Part shown: positions 50,801 to 59,870 of the stretch, in pieces
Numbering within the stretch: the stretch's first letter is position 1
How the letters are laid out: each line of letters begins with the position of its first letter
NCBI GenBank assembly: GCA_030841105.1
Contig: JAVEDE010000053.1
Location: forward strand, 62,001-126,000
Length of the DNA stretch: 64,000 nt
Direction of reading: 5' to 3'
From: Pyrinomonadaceae bacterium
Lineage (GTDB): Bacteria > Acidobacteriota > Blastocatellia > Pyrinomonadales > Pyrinomonadaceae
Translations under genes and position numbers: made by a program
The notes under the pieces: model-generated
What the model saw: the letters and a program-made list of their open reading frames with translations, nothing else
Database searches by the model: none
What the model was told of the DNA's origin: nothing

Positions 50801-52245
50801 AACATCTCGAACGCTTCCTTCGTCTCGTGCGTCAACTCTTCGAGCCGCTCGACGTGCTTCTTCGCGTGATCCACAAACTCCGAGATGCGGCCGCCGCCCC
50901 AGCGCGGGCGCACGCGATCCAGCAGCGACGAAGCCCCTTTGGCCGCCGCGTTGATCATCGGCGTCGAAGTCTTCTCGAAGCGCGAGGTGGTGACGGGGCG
51001 CGTCTCCATGCGCGAGACGACGGCGTTGACGATCTTAAAGCCCGTCTCTTTCTCGTCGAAGTGCTTGCGCTTGTAGAGGCCGAGCAGGTTGACGATGCGG
51101 CGCATGTCGTTCGGGTTCGAGTCGCCCGTCGCGGCTTGATAGACGAGGCGCGGTTCTTCGACGCACGCTTCGGCGGCGACCGCCAGCATCACGGCGGCGA
51201 CTTGATCAACCGGCGTGATGTCCAGAATCAACTTCTCGTTGACGGGAATCTGCGTCTGCCCTTTGAGCGCGATGAAGATGAGCGGCGCGGTCGTCGTGAA
51301 GCCCTCGTTCCAGCCGGGGAACGGGTAATCCTTCGCCGACTCGACGATTGACGGGCGCACGATGGAGCGCACGATCCCCGTCTCCGCCGCGACGAGTTGC
51401 TCGCCGAGACTCTTCGTGTAGGTGTAGATGTTCGGCCAGCCCCACCATTCGGCGCGTTCGATGCCGAGGTCGGTGAGGCGCGTGCGCGTCCACACTTTGC
51501 GCTCACGCGCGACGGCCAGCCCCATCGCGTCCAGATCGTCTGCGTCGCGCCCTTCCTCGATAAGTCGCTTGCGCGCGCTCTCGCGGAAACTCGCGGCACG
51601 CATCGCGTCGCGCGCCTCGTCCTTCACGCGTTCGGCGAGTTTCGCGCAGTCGCGTATCTCTTGCTCGACGGAAAACTCCACGCCCGGCAACTCTTCGCGG
51701 CGCGGGAAATAGCCGATGACCGGATCGCTCTCCCACACCGGGCCTGAGCGGTTGCCCGCCACGAAGCAGGTCGAGACATGAACGAGCGCAGGTCGCTTCA
51801 TGCGCTTGGCGAACGCGATAACGTTCTGTGTGCCGACGACGTTCGTTCTGAGCGCGCTCTCCAGCGTCGGGTTGAACGTGACGTTGCCCGCGCTGTTGAC
51901 GACGACATCAATGTCTGCGGCAATCGTCTGCGCTTCGTCTTCCGTCAGGCCGAGATTGGTGTCGCCGATGTCGCCGTTATAGACGCGCACCTTGTCGCGT
52001 ATGAAATCCTCGAAGGCGTCGCCGAAGCGTTCGCGCAAGGGGTCGAAGGGGGGCGCGGTGATGACGTTGTTCCAGAAGCGCGTCTCGGATTCGGCGAGCG
52101 AGCGCGAGCGCACCGTGAGATAGACGCGCTCGACGTTGGGGAAGCGATACAAGAGCATGCTCAGCGTCACCTTGCCGAGAAAGCCCGTGCTCCCGATGAG
52201 GAAGATTTTGCGTCCCTGAAAAATTTCTGTCGGCGATAACTTCAT
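47839..52245 (-). CDS. Four-domain lipid synthase (reductase, acyl ligase, carrier, acyltransferase), ElbD-like
   Basis: A 1,468-residue fusion. Residues 10-340 are a fatty acyl reductase of the male-sterility type (IGSTGFLGK, VVNSAGNVTFNPTLE, YTYTKSLGEQ). After a linker, residues 530-1040 are an AMP-forming acyl ligase (TSGTTGQPKG at 726-735, LEGYGLTEASP, YTGDLGRLDDEG). A carrier domain around 1090-1185 has the pantetheine Ser1159 (LGFDSLMYVE). Residues 1225-1430 are a PlsC acyltransferase (NHASHLD with His1270 and Asp1275; FPEGTRS). The same domain set is known in ElbD, needed for ether lipids in myxobacteria. So the protein may activate, reduce and transfer acyl chains itself. It is the fourth gene of a tight operon. 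Confidence 0.92.
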   Translation of the reverse strand: MKLSPTEIFQGRKIFLIGSTGFLGKVTLSMLLYRFPNVERVYLTVRSRSLAESETRFWNNVITAPPFDPLRERFGDAFEDFIRDKVRVYNGDIGDTNLGLTEDEAQTIAADIDVVVNSAGNVTFNPTLESALRTNVVGTQNVIAFAKRMKRPALVHVSTCFVAGNRSGPVWESDPVIGYFPRREELPGVEFSVEQEIRDCAKLAERVKDEARDAMRAASFRESARKRLIEEGRDADDLDAMGLAVARERKVWTRTRLTDLGIERAEWWGWPNIYTYTKSLGEQLVAAETGIVRSIVRPSIVESAKDYPFPGWNEGFTTTAPLIFIALKGQTQIPVNEKLILDITPVDQVAAVMLAVAAEACVEEPRLVYQAATGDSNPNDMRRIVNLLGLYKRKHFDEKETGFKIVNAVVSRMETRPVTTSRFEKTSTPMINAAAKGASSLLDRVRPRWGGGRISEFVDHAKKHVERLEELTHETKEAFEMFRPFMVENAYIFRADNVRSLFSRIRDDEQNLLPWHPEKFDWYDYWMNIHFPGLKKWIFPQLEEDMRAQPKRVYTYRDLLELFETSSKRYATRVAMRIERDGRKEQYTYRDLHELATRAAGFFAGEGVRPADRVVLLSNNAPEWGMTYFGVLKAGATCVPIDPESSTTEIVNFIRASEAFGIVISDEMREKHDDLPERLVEEKLETTRTWRFEEIFALPPQKIEDQRLALLPAKVHPQTTASLIFTSGTTGQPKGVMLTHKNFTSMVSMLASIFDMTTKDGVLSVLPLHHTFEFSTGFLTPLSRGAQITYLPELTSEELTRAIKNGYVTGMVGVPALWELLHRRIKSRFSERGRLVGDTVDYLIEANSWVRDHSPFNLGQIVFRPIHAGLGGRIRYLISGGSALNEKVKKDFHGLGFTILEGYGLTEASPVLTVTRPQNKLISLSVGKPLPGVEVKILEPDASGIGEVVARGPNVMSGYFNNEEATRAVLVNRWLYTGDLGRLDDEGNLYLVGRSKEIIVDTNGKNVYPDEIEELYADSPYIKELSVVGLAEGIGEKVACMVVADHDFDIALTREEVRRKVEEHFRDVSSSLPFFKRVKALHFWDGELPRTATRKVKRREVVAAMLVLEQSQRNVSQVASNVREDRGAAWLLEVVATVANRARAEITFDTRLADLGFDSLMYVELASAIEQAGGTLRSPDTLTEVRDLRELAGVVTRQATPAEREEAERRQAHDARRGDDEIYVPSLVRTVGNKGLDALQRVFYEKFLHMKIEGESNIPVHTNFLVASNHASHLDMGLVKMALGEHGRDMVALAAADYFFDNKFKRAYMDNFTNTVPMERSGSLRKSLRQALSFLERGHNALLFPEGTRSVTGELADFKPVLGFLALTARIGILPVYLHGTYEALPKGSNMLKSRDIAARIGRFLGAEELEEMTRGMSKSEAYRLIAAFVHHQVENLRDGTRHDFDAKALRKRWRAERRGTPEEEVTV

Positions 52246-52257
52246 CAGACTTCTATT

Positions 52258-53856
<1,599 letters not shown>

Positions 53857-53864
53857 GTGAATTT

Positions 53865-54365
53865 TTATTTTGGGGCTATGGCAATATTACTGTTGCCTAG
53901 TTTGTAAATTTTGCCTCGCTCTAAAACCTGACGCAGCTCGTAATCACGTAATCTCGCCGTCCCGTTCACCAGTGACCATTCAAACCGTTCGTGGACTGAA
54001 CCGGCATCACATTTGGTAATTTCAAAGTGCGTGACGTTCTCCCTATTCGAGAACAATTTGCGTAATTTACGGCCCATGCCCGAGCTAAGCGCTACGCTCG
54101 CCTTGCCTTCTATTTTACCCGCGCGCTCCTTCGCTTCGGCAAGCCGCTTCGTAAAATCCTGTTCGCTGATGCGACTCCGTAATTCAGGATCAGCGTCGGC
54201 GTAGATAGCCTGATACTGTTCTTCGTTCATTCGCGCGTGAAACTCATCCAGGCTCTTTTCGATGGCTGGTTCGTGTTCGTATGAACCCACACGCGAACAG
54301 GCGCTAACAGAGACAAGCAGCAGCAAACTAAAGAACAGGCAGAACCGTTTGCGACAAGGGATCAT
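53865..54365 (-). CDS. Small lipoprotein, uncharacterised
   Basis: A 166-residue lipoprotein. Residues 1-22 are a signal sequence with a good lipobox (LLLVSVSAC). The mature part has [20 protein letters not shown] and [17 protein letters not shown], the pattern of a short NTF2-like/DUF4019 type domain, followed by beta strands ([20 protein letters not shown]). It lies 1 bp after the HAD gene and 8 bp before the LarA-like gene, inside the operon. Its GC content is lower than its neighbours. Function unknown. Confidence 0.78.
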   Translation of the reverse strand: MIPCRKRFCLFFSLLLLVSVSACSRVGSYEHEPAIEKSLDEFHARMNEEQYQAIYADADPELRSRISEQDFTKRLAEAKERAGKIEGKASVALSSGMGRKLRKLFSNRENVTHFEITKCDAGSVHERFEWSLVNGTARLRDYELRQVLERGKIYKLGNSNIAIAPK

Positions 54366-54366
54366 T

Positions 54367-55089
54367 CTATTTCAAATTCAAGATCGGCCAATCGTGATGG
54401 AGCGCCGTCTGTTTGAGGCGCATGTCGGGGTTGACGGCCGCCGGGTGGCCGACGATGGAGAGCATCGGAAGATCGCTCATGCTGTCCGTGTAGGCGTAAG
54501 ACTCGCTGAGGTTGATGCCTTCCTGCTCGGCGTGGTTCCTGATCCAACTTGCTTTCGTAGCGGCGGCGAGCACAGGCGGCAGGAGTCGCCCCGTGGCGAT
54601 GCCGTTGACGAATTCGAGCCGGTTGGAGACGTAAGTTTCGATGCCGAGATATTTCATCAGTGGTTCGACGGAGAAGTCGAGCGCGCCTGTGACGACGATT
54701 TGACGCAAACCGAGGCTGCGCGATTTTTCGATCAACTCGAACGTGCCGGGGAAGACGGCGGGCTTCAAGACAGACTCGAACAGTTCGTCGGCGAAGAAGC
54801 GGAGGCGGTCTTCGGTCTCGCCCTTGTAGCGTTTGAAGAAGAGATCGTTGAAGACCTTGCGGCTGTACTGGTCGGTCGCGGCGAAGAGCGGGATGCTCAA
54901 GACGGTGGTTGCGGTCTTGCGAAGCGAGCGCAAGACGCCCTGCTGGTTGCGTGCGTAAAAGCCGAGCGTGTGCACGAGATTCGTGCTGACCAGAGTGCCT
55001 TCGAGATCGTAAAAAGCGGCGGCTGCCAAACTCTCCTCCTCGCGCGCCCGTGGCCGGAGCGCGCCGGGACGAGCGTCGTGTGTCTGCAA
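54367..55089 (-). CDS. HAD-IB family hydrolase with altered motif I
   Basis: A 240-residue haloacid-dehalogenase-type phosphatase of the SerB-like IB group. Motif I reads FYDLEGTLV: the nucleophile Asp is kept but the usual second Asp (acid/base) is Glu. Motif II is IVVTGALD, the Lys of motif III is in AATKASW, and motif IV YAYTDSMSDLPML is intact. Residues 45-85 are a helical cap (GFYARNQQGVLRSL). First gene of the operon with the lipoprotein, LarA-like and ElbD-like genes; it could dephosphorylate a lipid-pathway intermediate. The first 22 residues before the fold may not be translated; the ATG at 55089 has no strong ribosome binding site. Confidence 0.86.
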   Translation of the reverse strand: MQTHDARPGALRPRAREEESLAAAAFYDLEGTLVSTNLVHTLGFYARNQQGVLRSLRKTATTVLSIPLFAATDQYSRKVFNDLFFKRYKGETEDRLRFFADELFESVLKPAVFPGTFELIEKSRSLGLRQIVVTGALDFSVEPLMKYLGIETYVSNRLEFVNGIATGRLLPPVLAAATKASWIRNHAEQEGINLSESYAYTDSMSDLPMLSIVGHPAAVNPDMRLKQTALHHDWPILNLK

Positions 55090-55201
55090 AATTTAAGGCG
55101 GAACTACGTAGGAAGAAAAATATACTCTATTTCGATGGTTTTATGTAGCGATGTCTTCGGCGGTGGGAATTTTCAGGCGCGCCGATATAATATGAGGCAA
55201 C

Positions 55202-55969
55202 GTGAAAATCGCAACCTGGAATGTGAACTCGATAGCGGCGCGTCTGCCCGTCGTCTTGCAATGGCTGGAAAAGGCGCGGCCGGACGTTTTGTGCATGCAG
55301 GAGTTGAAGTGCACGGACGAGCGTTTTCCGCGCGAGGCGTTCGCCGAACTCGGCTACCGTGCGGAGGTCTACGGCCAACGGACTTACAACGGCGTCGGGA
55401 TCGTCTCGCGCGCGCCCATCACGGATGTCGAGCGCGGCTTCCCCGGCGACGAAGAAGGCTCGCACGCGCGTTTGATCGCGGGGACGGTCGAGGGCGTCCG
55501 CATCGTCAACGTCTACGTGCCGAACGGGCAGTCGGTCGGGACGGACAAGTATCGTTTCAAACTGGACTGGCTCAAGCGGCTGCGTGAATTTTTCGACGAC
55601 GACTACTGGACGGACGACGAGGTGCTGCTCTGCGGCGACTTCAACGTCGCGCCCGAAGACCGCGACGTACATGACCCGCAGCTGTGGCGCGGTCGCATCC
55701 TGTTCAGCAAGCCGGAGAAGGACGCCTTGAGCCATGTCAAAGAGTGGGGCTTCGCGGACGCCTTCCGGCAGCACGAAGCGGGGCACGGACATTATTCGTG
55801 GTGGGATTATCGCGCCGGGTCGTTTCGGCAGAACACCGGGATGCGGATCGATCACATCTGGGTGTCGGAACATCTGGCCGCGCGTTGTACGAACGCGTGG
55901 ATTGACAAAGAGCCGCGCGGCTGGGAACGCCCGTCGGATCACACGCCGGTCGTGGCGGAGTTTAAGTGA
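55202..55969 (+). CDS. xth: Exodeoxyribonuclease III
   Basis: A 255-residue AP endonuclease/3'-5' exonuclease of the ExoIII family, used in base excision repair. Complete motif set: KIATWNVNSIAARLP, VLCMQELKCTDERFP (metal Glu), NVYVPNGQ, LCGDFNVAPEDRDVHDP, and C-terminal MRIDHIWVS plus SDHTPVVAEF (catalytic His). The start is GTG at 55202 after GAGGCAAC; the frame begins at the canonical position. It is divergent from the HAD gene; the SDR gene follows 25 bp later. Confidence 0.96.
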   Translation: MKIATWNVNSIAARLPVVLQWLEKARPDVLCMQELKCTDERFPREAFAELGYRAEVYGQRTYNGVGIVSRAPITDVERGFPGDEEGSHARLIAGTVEGVRIVNVYVPNGQSVGTDKYRFKLDWLKRLREFFDDDYWTDDEVLLCGDFNVAPEDRDVHDPQLWRGRILFSKPEKDALSHVKEWGFADAFRQHEAGHGHYSWWDYRAGSFRQNTGMRIDHIWVSEHLAARCTNAWIDKEPRGWERPSDHTPVVAEFK

Positions 55970-55994
55970 TCCCGCAATCGAAAAAGGGGTGAGT

Positions 55995-57026
55995 GTGGAC
56001 AAGAAGAAGCAGGATGCGTTGCTGTTGGCCGGGGCAGGCGTGGGCGCGCTGTTGGGCGTGCGCGCGGCGCTCAGGAAGTGGCGCGAGTTCGACTTTAACG
56101 GCCAGACGGTTTTGATCACGGGCGGCTCGCGTGGGCTGGGGTTGGTGCTGGCGCGCGAGTTGGCGCGCGAGGGCGCGCGTCTGTCTATCTGTGCGCGCGA
56201 CCCGCGGGAACTCGAACGCGCCCGCGCCGATCTCGCGCGCCGCGGGGCGGAGGTGCTGGCCTTCCCGTGCGACGTGACGGACAGAGCGCAGGTGCGCGAG
56301 TGGGTGCGCCTGTCCGAAGAACGCTTCGGCGGTGTGGACGTGCTCGTCAACAACGCGGGCGTGATTCAGGTCGGCCCCGTCGAGGTGATGACGCTCGCCG
56401 ATTACGAAGAGGCGATGAAGATACACTTCTGGGCGCCGCTCTATACGACGCTGGCCGTGCTGCCCGCGATGCGTCGCAGGCGGCGCGGGCGCATCGTCAA
56501 CGTCTCGTCCATCGGCGGCAAGATCGGCGTGCCGCATCTCGTCCCTTACAGCGCGAGCAAGTTCGCGCTCGTCGGACTCTCCGAAGGGTTGCGCGCGGAA
56601 CTTATTAAAGACGGCATCGTCGTGACGACCGTCTGCCCCGGCCTGATGCGGACGGGCAGCCCGCCGAACGCCACCTTCAAAGGGCAGCATCGCGCGGAGT
56701 ATGCGTGGTTCAGCATCAGCGACTCGCTGCCGGTCTCGACGATTCAGGCCGAGCGCGCCGCGCGCCAGATTATTGCCGCTACCAAACGCGGCGACGCGGA
56801 AGTGATCCTGTCGGTACAGGCTGTCGCCGCCGTCAAGTTTCATCAACTCTTCCCGGAGTTGAGCGCGGACATACGCGGCTTGGTGAATCGTCTCCTGCCC
56901 GCAGCAGCGGGCGGCATCGGCCAGCGACGCGCCAAGGGCAGAGACAGTCAATCAGAACTGTCGCCTTCGTGGTTGACCGCGCTCAGCGACGAGGCTGCGA
57001 AGCGGAATAACGAGACGACAACTTAG
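55995..57026 (+). CDS. Short-chain dehydrogenase/reductase with N-terminal anchor
   Basis: A 343-residue SDR. The cofactor motif is VLITGGSRGLGLVLA (TGxxxGxG), with LVNNAGVIQVG, the Ser strand VNVSSIGGKIG and the active pair YSASKFALVG (YxxxK). The N-terminal 25 residues (DKKKQDALLLAGAGVGALLG) look like a weak membrane anchor before RKWREFDFNGQ. The C-terminal 60 residues extend past the classical fold. Start: GTG at 55995, with AAAGGGG about 6 nt before; another GTG lies at 55989. The longer frame from 55734 overlaps xth and is not used. Substrate unknown. Confidence 0.88.
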   Translation: MDKKKQDALLLAGAGVGALLGVRAALRKWREFDFNGQTVLITGGSRGLGLVLARELAREGARLSICARDPRELERARADLARRGAEVLAFPCDVTDRAQVREWVRLSEERFGGVDVLVNNAGVIQVGPVEVMTLADYEEAMKIHFWAPLYTTLAVLPAMRRRRRGRIVNVSSIGGKIGVPHLVPYSASKFALVGLSEGLRAELIKDGIVVTTVCPGLMRTGSPPNATFKGQHRAEYAWFSISDSLPVSTIQAERAARQIIAATKRGDAEVILSVQAVAAVKFHQLFPELSADIRGLVNRLLPAAAGGIGQRRAKGRDSQSELSPSWLTALSDEAAKRNNETTT

Positions 57027-57028
57027 CA

Positions 57029-57130
57029 GGGGAAGGGGAAAGGGGGAAAGGGTAAAGGTGAAGAAAGAAGGCGCGTTAATCGCGCGCCGTTTGCTCTGTT
57101 CCTTTATCCCTTCCCCCTTTCCCTTTACCC
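57029..57130. repeat. Heptamer-word hairpin (GGGAAAG)
   Basis: A left arm of words GGGGAAG, GGGAAAG, GGGGAAA (57029-57062) pairs with the right arm CCTTTATCCCTTCCCCCTTT and on (57100-57130), with several mismatches. A small GC stem (GGCGCG / CGCGCC) is nested in the loop. The ribosome binding site of the next gene (AGGAGG at 57141) follows the right arm directly. Confidence 0.82.
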
Positions 57131-57151
57131 GTCAATCTCAAGGAGGTGAGA

Positions 57152-57925
57152 GTGAGCGAGAAACAGAAGTGGCCGGACGTGATGTGGATCGTGCGGCACG
57201 GGGAGAGCGCGGGCAACGTGGCGCGCGACAAGGCGGAGGCGGCGGGTCTACCCGAAATTGACATCGGCGTCAAGCGCGATGTTGACGTGCCGTTGTCCGA
57301 GTGCGGCGAGGAACAGGCGGGTGCGCTCGGCCATTGGTTCAAGAAGATGTCGCCCGACGAGAGGCCGTCGGTTGTCCTTACCTCGCCTTACATCCGCGCG
57401 CGTCAAACTTCGGAACTCGTGTTGGCGGCGGCCGGGATTGATAAGGACGACATCACCTTCATCGCCGACGAGCGTTTGCGCGAGAAAGAGTTCGGCATCC
57501 TCGACCGCCTGACGAAGTTCGGCATCGAGGCGAAGTATCCCGACCAGTTGGCTTTTCGCAGCGCCATCGGGAAGTTTTATCACCGCCCGCCGGGCGGCGA
57601 GAGTTGGTGCGACGTGATCCTGCGCCTGCGTAACGTGATTGACACGCTGACGCGCGAGTATCGCCGCGAGCGCGTGCTCATCGTCGCGCACTCGGTCGTC
57701 GTGCTCTGCTTCCGCTACCTGCTCGAACGCATGACGGAGGAGCAAATCCTCGCGATTGATCGCGCGACGGACGTGGCGAACTGCTCCGTCACTTCTTACG
57801 TCTACGACGCGAGCATCGGGAAGAACGGCAAGCTCGTCCTCGGCCAGTATAATTTCGTCGCGCCGCTCGAACGCGAAGGCGCGCCCGTCACAACGGAAAA
57901 GGACGTTCCGGTCGCGCCCAAGTAA
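57152..57925 (+). CDS. Histidine phosphatase family protein (phosphoglycerate mutase-like)
   Basis: A 257-residue phosphohydrolase of the histidine phosphatase clan. The catalytic motif is MWIVRHGESAGNVARDKA (RHG); second-half residues lie in VVLTSPYIRARQTSELV and in RVLIVAHSVVVLCFRYLLER (the second catalytic His). The His-Arg-Glu layout and length fit a broad-specificity phosphatase rather than glycolytic mutase. I chose the GTG at 57152 because AGGAGG lies 5-6 nt upstream; GTG 57146 overlaps that site. It precedes nnrD by 70 bp on the same strand. Confidence 0.9.
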   Translation: MSEKQKWPDVMWIVRHGESAGNVARDKAEAAGLPEIDIGVKRDVDVPLSECGEEQAGALGHWFKKMSPDERPSVVLTSPYIRARQTSELVLAAAGIDKDDITFIADERLREKEFGILDRLTKFGIEAKYPDQLAFRSAIGKFYHRPPGGESWCDVILRLRNVIDTLTREYRRERVLIVAHSVVVLCFRYLLERMTEEQILAIDRATDVANCSVTSYVYDASIGKNGKLVLGQYNFVAPLEREGAPVTTEKDVPVAPK

Positions 57926-57995
57926 GGCGCGTTGAATATCGCAGCGCAACTGTTGCTGTCGTGGTTGTCATTGCGGCGGCGGGGAGAGGGGAAGG

Positions 57996-58946
57996 ATGGC
58001 GTTGAACAAAAGTAGGCGTGACGCGCGCGGCGACGGAACGCGCGACGCGCGACCCCTCGTCATCACGCCGAAGGTGCTCGGCGCGTGGCCGCTGCCGCAG
58101 CCCGCGGACGACGACGACAAAGAGGCGCGCGGGCGCGTGCTCGTCATCGGCGGCTCGACGGAGATCGCGGGCGCGGTCGTGCTGGCTGCGACCGCAGCCC
58201 TGCGCGCGGGGGCGGGGAAGATGCAGATCGCCACGTGCCGCAGTCTCGCGCCGCACGTCTCGATGGCCGTGCCGGAGGCGCGCGTCATCGGCTTGCCGGA
58301 GACATCGACGGGCGGCATCGCGGGGGGCGCAGTCAAACAACTCGAAGAAGAGTTGGCGGGGGCGCAGGCCGTGCTCGTCGGCCCCGGCATGGTTGACAAG
58401 GCGGCGACCGCGCGCCTGATGCGAAACCTGCTGCCACGCATCGGACACGCTACGCTCGTGCTCGACGCGGGCGCGTTCGCTTTCATCAAATCAACGCCGC
58501 AGGGACTCGCGCGGCTCGGCGGGCGGGTCGTGTTGACGCCGCACGCGGGCGAGATGGCGAGCCTGCTTGGAATCGAGAAGGACGAAGTGGAAGCCGGGGC
58601 TTTGCAGACGGTGCGGCGCGCGGTGGCGGAACTGGGCGCGGTGGTCGCACTGAAAGGGCGCGAGACTTTGATCGCCGCGCCCGCGAGCCGCAACGTCTAC
58701 TGCAACCGCGCGGGCAACGTCGGGCTGGCGACATCCGGGTCGGGCGACACGCTCTCCGGCGTCGTCGCGGGACTGGCCGCGCGCGGCGCGACGCCGTTTC
58801 AAGCCGCGGTGTGGGGCGTCCACCTGCACGCGCGCGCGGGCGACGAACTGGCGCGGCGCATGGGGTCGCTCGGCTTTCTCGCGCGCGAACTCCTCGCCGA
58901 AATCCCACCGCTCATGGCGAAACTCAACCGGCCGAAGGCGCGTTGA
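57996..58946 (+). CDS. nnrD: ADP-dependent NAD(P)H-hydrate dehydratase
   Basis: A 316-residue enzyme that repairs damaged NAD(P)HX by ADP-dependent dehydration, with a ribokinase-like fold. Motifs: RVLVIGGSTEIAGAVVLAA, VLVGPGM, VVLTPHAGEMASLLG, VVALKGRETLIAAP, and the nucleotide-binding GNVGLATSGSGDTLSGVVAG. Only the dehydratase part is present; the NnrE epimerase domain, often fused in front, is missing and not elsewhere in the window. The first 40 residues are a charged extension. GGGGAAGG lies before the ATG. Confidence 0.93.
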   Translation: MALNKSRRDARGDGTRDARPLVITPKVLGAWPLPQPADDDDKEARGRVLVIGGSTEIAGAVVLAATAALRAGAGKMQIATCRSLAPHVSMAVPEARVIGLPETSTGGIAGGAVKQLEEELAGAQAVLVGPGMVDKAATARLMRNLLPRIGHATLVLDAGAFAFIKSTPQGLARLGGRVVLTPHAGEMASLLGIEKDEVEAGALQTVRRAVAELGAVVALKGRETLIAAPASRNVYCNRAGNVGLATSGSGDTLSGVVAGLAARGATPFQAAVWGVHLHARAGDELARRMGSLGFLARELLAEIPPLMAKLNRPKAR

Positions 58947-59044
58947 GTGACGACGCAAAACCGAGCCGCGACGCGCAACGCTTGACTTCGCACACGACCT
59001 CTCAGCTACCCGCGCCAACTCATCGCCTAATCCGCGACTCCGCG

Positions 59045-59812
59045 TTAAAAGGTTTGTGAGGCGTGCCGGGGAGTCTCAAAACTTTCCGGCGGGGGCGGCG
59101 GCCACTGCATCCCCGACTCTCTGAACTTCGCCTCCTGCATGTCGTCAATCCGCTTCACGACCAGAATCGCGAGCAGGGCGGCGACGATGAACAGGGCATC
59201 GGAAGCGATGGTCGCCCAGGAGGCCAGCGCCATGCCCCCGATCGTCGCGGCCATGTCCGTGGCGCGGCTGCTCGCACGGCCTGCGACGTTCGCGATGATC
59301 CAGAACGCCCACCACCAACCGATGAGCGCGGGCGTGCCCGACGACGGAACAGCGACGCTGAAATTGTCGTGCCCGTCAAAGCCACCGCCACCGCCGCGAG
59401 GCGTGCTCCCGTGCCAGATTTCTCGCACCACTTGAAACGGTTTGACGAGGTTCGCGAAGGGGATGAAGAAGTAGCCGACCGCCCACCCGGGCGTCGTGTC
59501 GAGCCTTCGCACGCCGAGCGCGGGCAGGTTGCGGTAGGCGCGATGCACCCATATCAGGAAGGCTATCGCCGTCGCGATGAAGACGAGGACTTGCAGCAGG
59601 GCGACGCCGACGTACAGCAGTTCAGTCACGGATTCGCCGAATTCATAAACCGCACTCTGGTCGCCCGCGCTGCGCAGCATCCCGATCAGCACGGCGTTCA
59701 CGATGATCGAGAGCGCGCCGCACGCCGCGCACGCGCCCAACAGGACAATCGTCAGCAGCGCGCGCACGCGACCGGAGGCGTATGGCTTCTGGTTGAAAGT
59801 TTGATTCATCAT
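59045..59812 (-). CDS. DUF4328 membrane protein
   Basis: A 255-residue integral membrane protein of the DUF4328 family. Six hydrophobic segments are visible; the diagnostic stretch is FLIWVHRAYRNLPALGVRRL followed by PGWAVGYFFIPFANLVKPFQ and VREIWHGS. The C-terminal tail is Pro-rich (MQWPPPPPESFETP). A GATC- or enzyme-type motif is absent. Family function is unknown. The gene overlaps neither neighbour; nnrD converges with it at about 100 bp. Confidence 0.87.
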   Translation of the reverse strand: MMNQTFNQKPYASGRVRALLTIVLLGACAACGALSIIVNAVLIGMLRSAGDQSAVYEFGESVTELLYVGVALLQVLVFIATAIAFLIWVHRAYRNLPALGVRRLDTTPGWAVGYFFIPFANLVKPFQVVREIWHGSTPRGGGGGFDGHDNFSVAVPSSGTPALIGWWWAFWIIANVAGRASSRATDMAATIGGMALASWATIASDALFIVAALLAILVVKRIDDMQEAKFRESGMQWPPPPPESFETPRHASQTF

Positions 59813-59870
59813 AGGTTTCGGTTGATTGCGACGCGCAGTTGAAACTTAAACACCATGCTCCCGAACGTCT

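Noticed and set aside
49567-51351. A 594-codon plus-strand frame opposite the lipid synthase (also 47797-49308)
   Set aside because: Antisense shadow with biased composition; the minus-strand fusion has all catalytic motifs.
53865-54365. Possible horizontally acquired gene because of lower GC
   Set aside because: It is tightly embedded (1 bp and 8 bp gaps) in the operon, and one short gene is too little to judge transfer.
55127-56353. A 408-codon minus-strand frame opposite xth and the SDR gene
   Set aside because: Both plus-strand genes have complete motifs; the minus frame has none.
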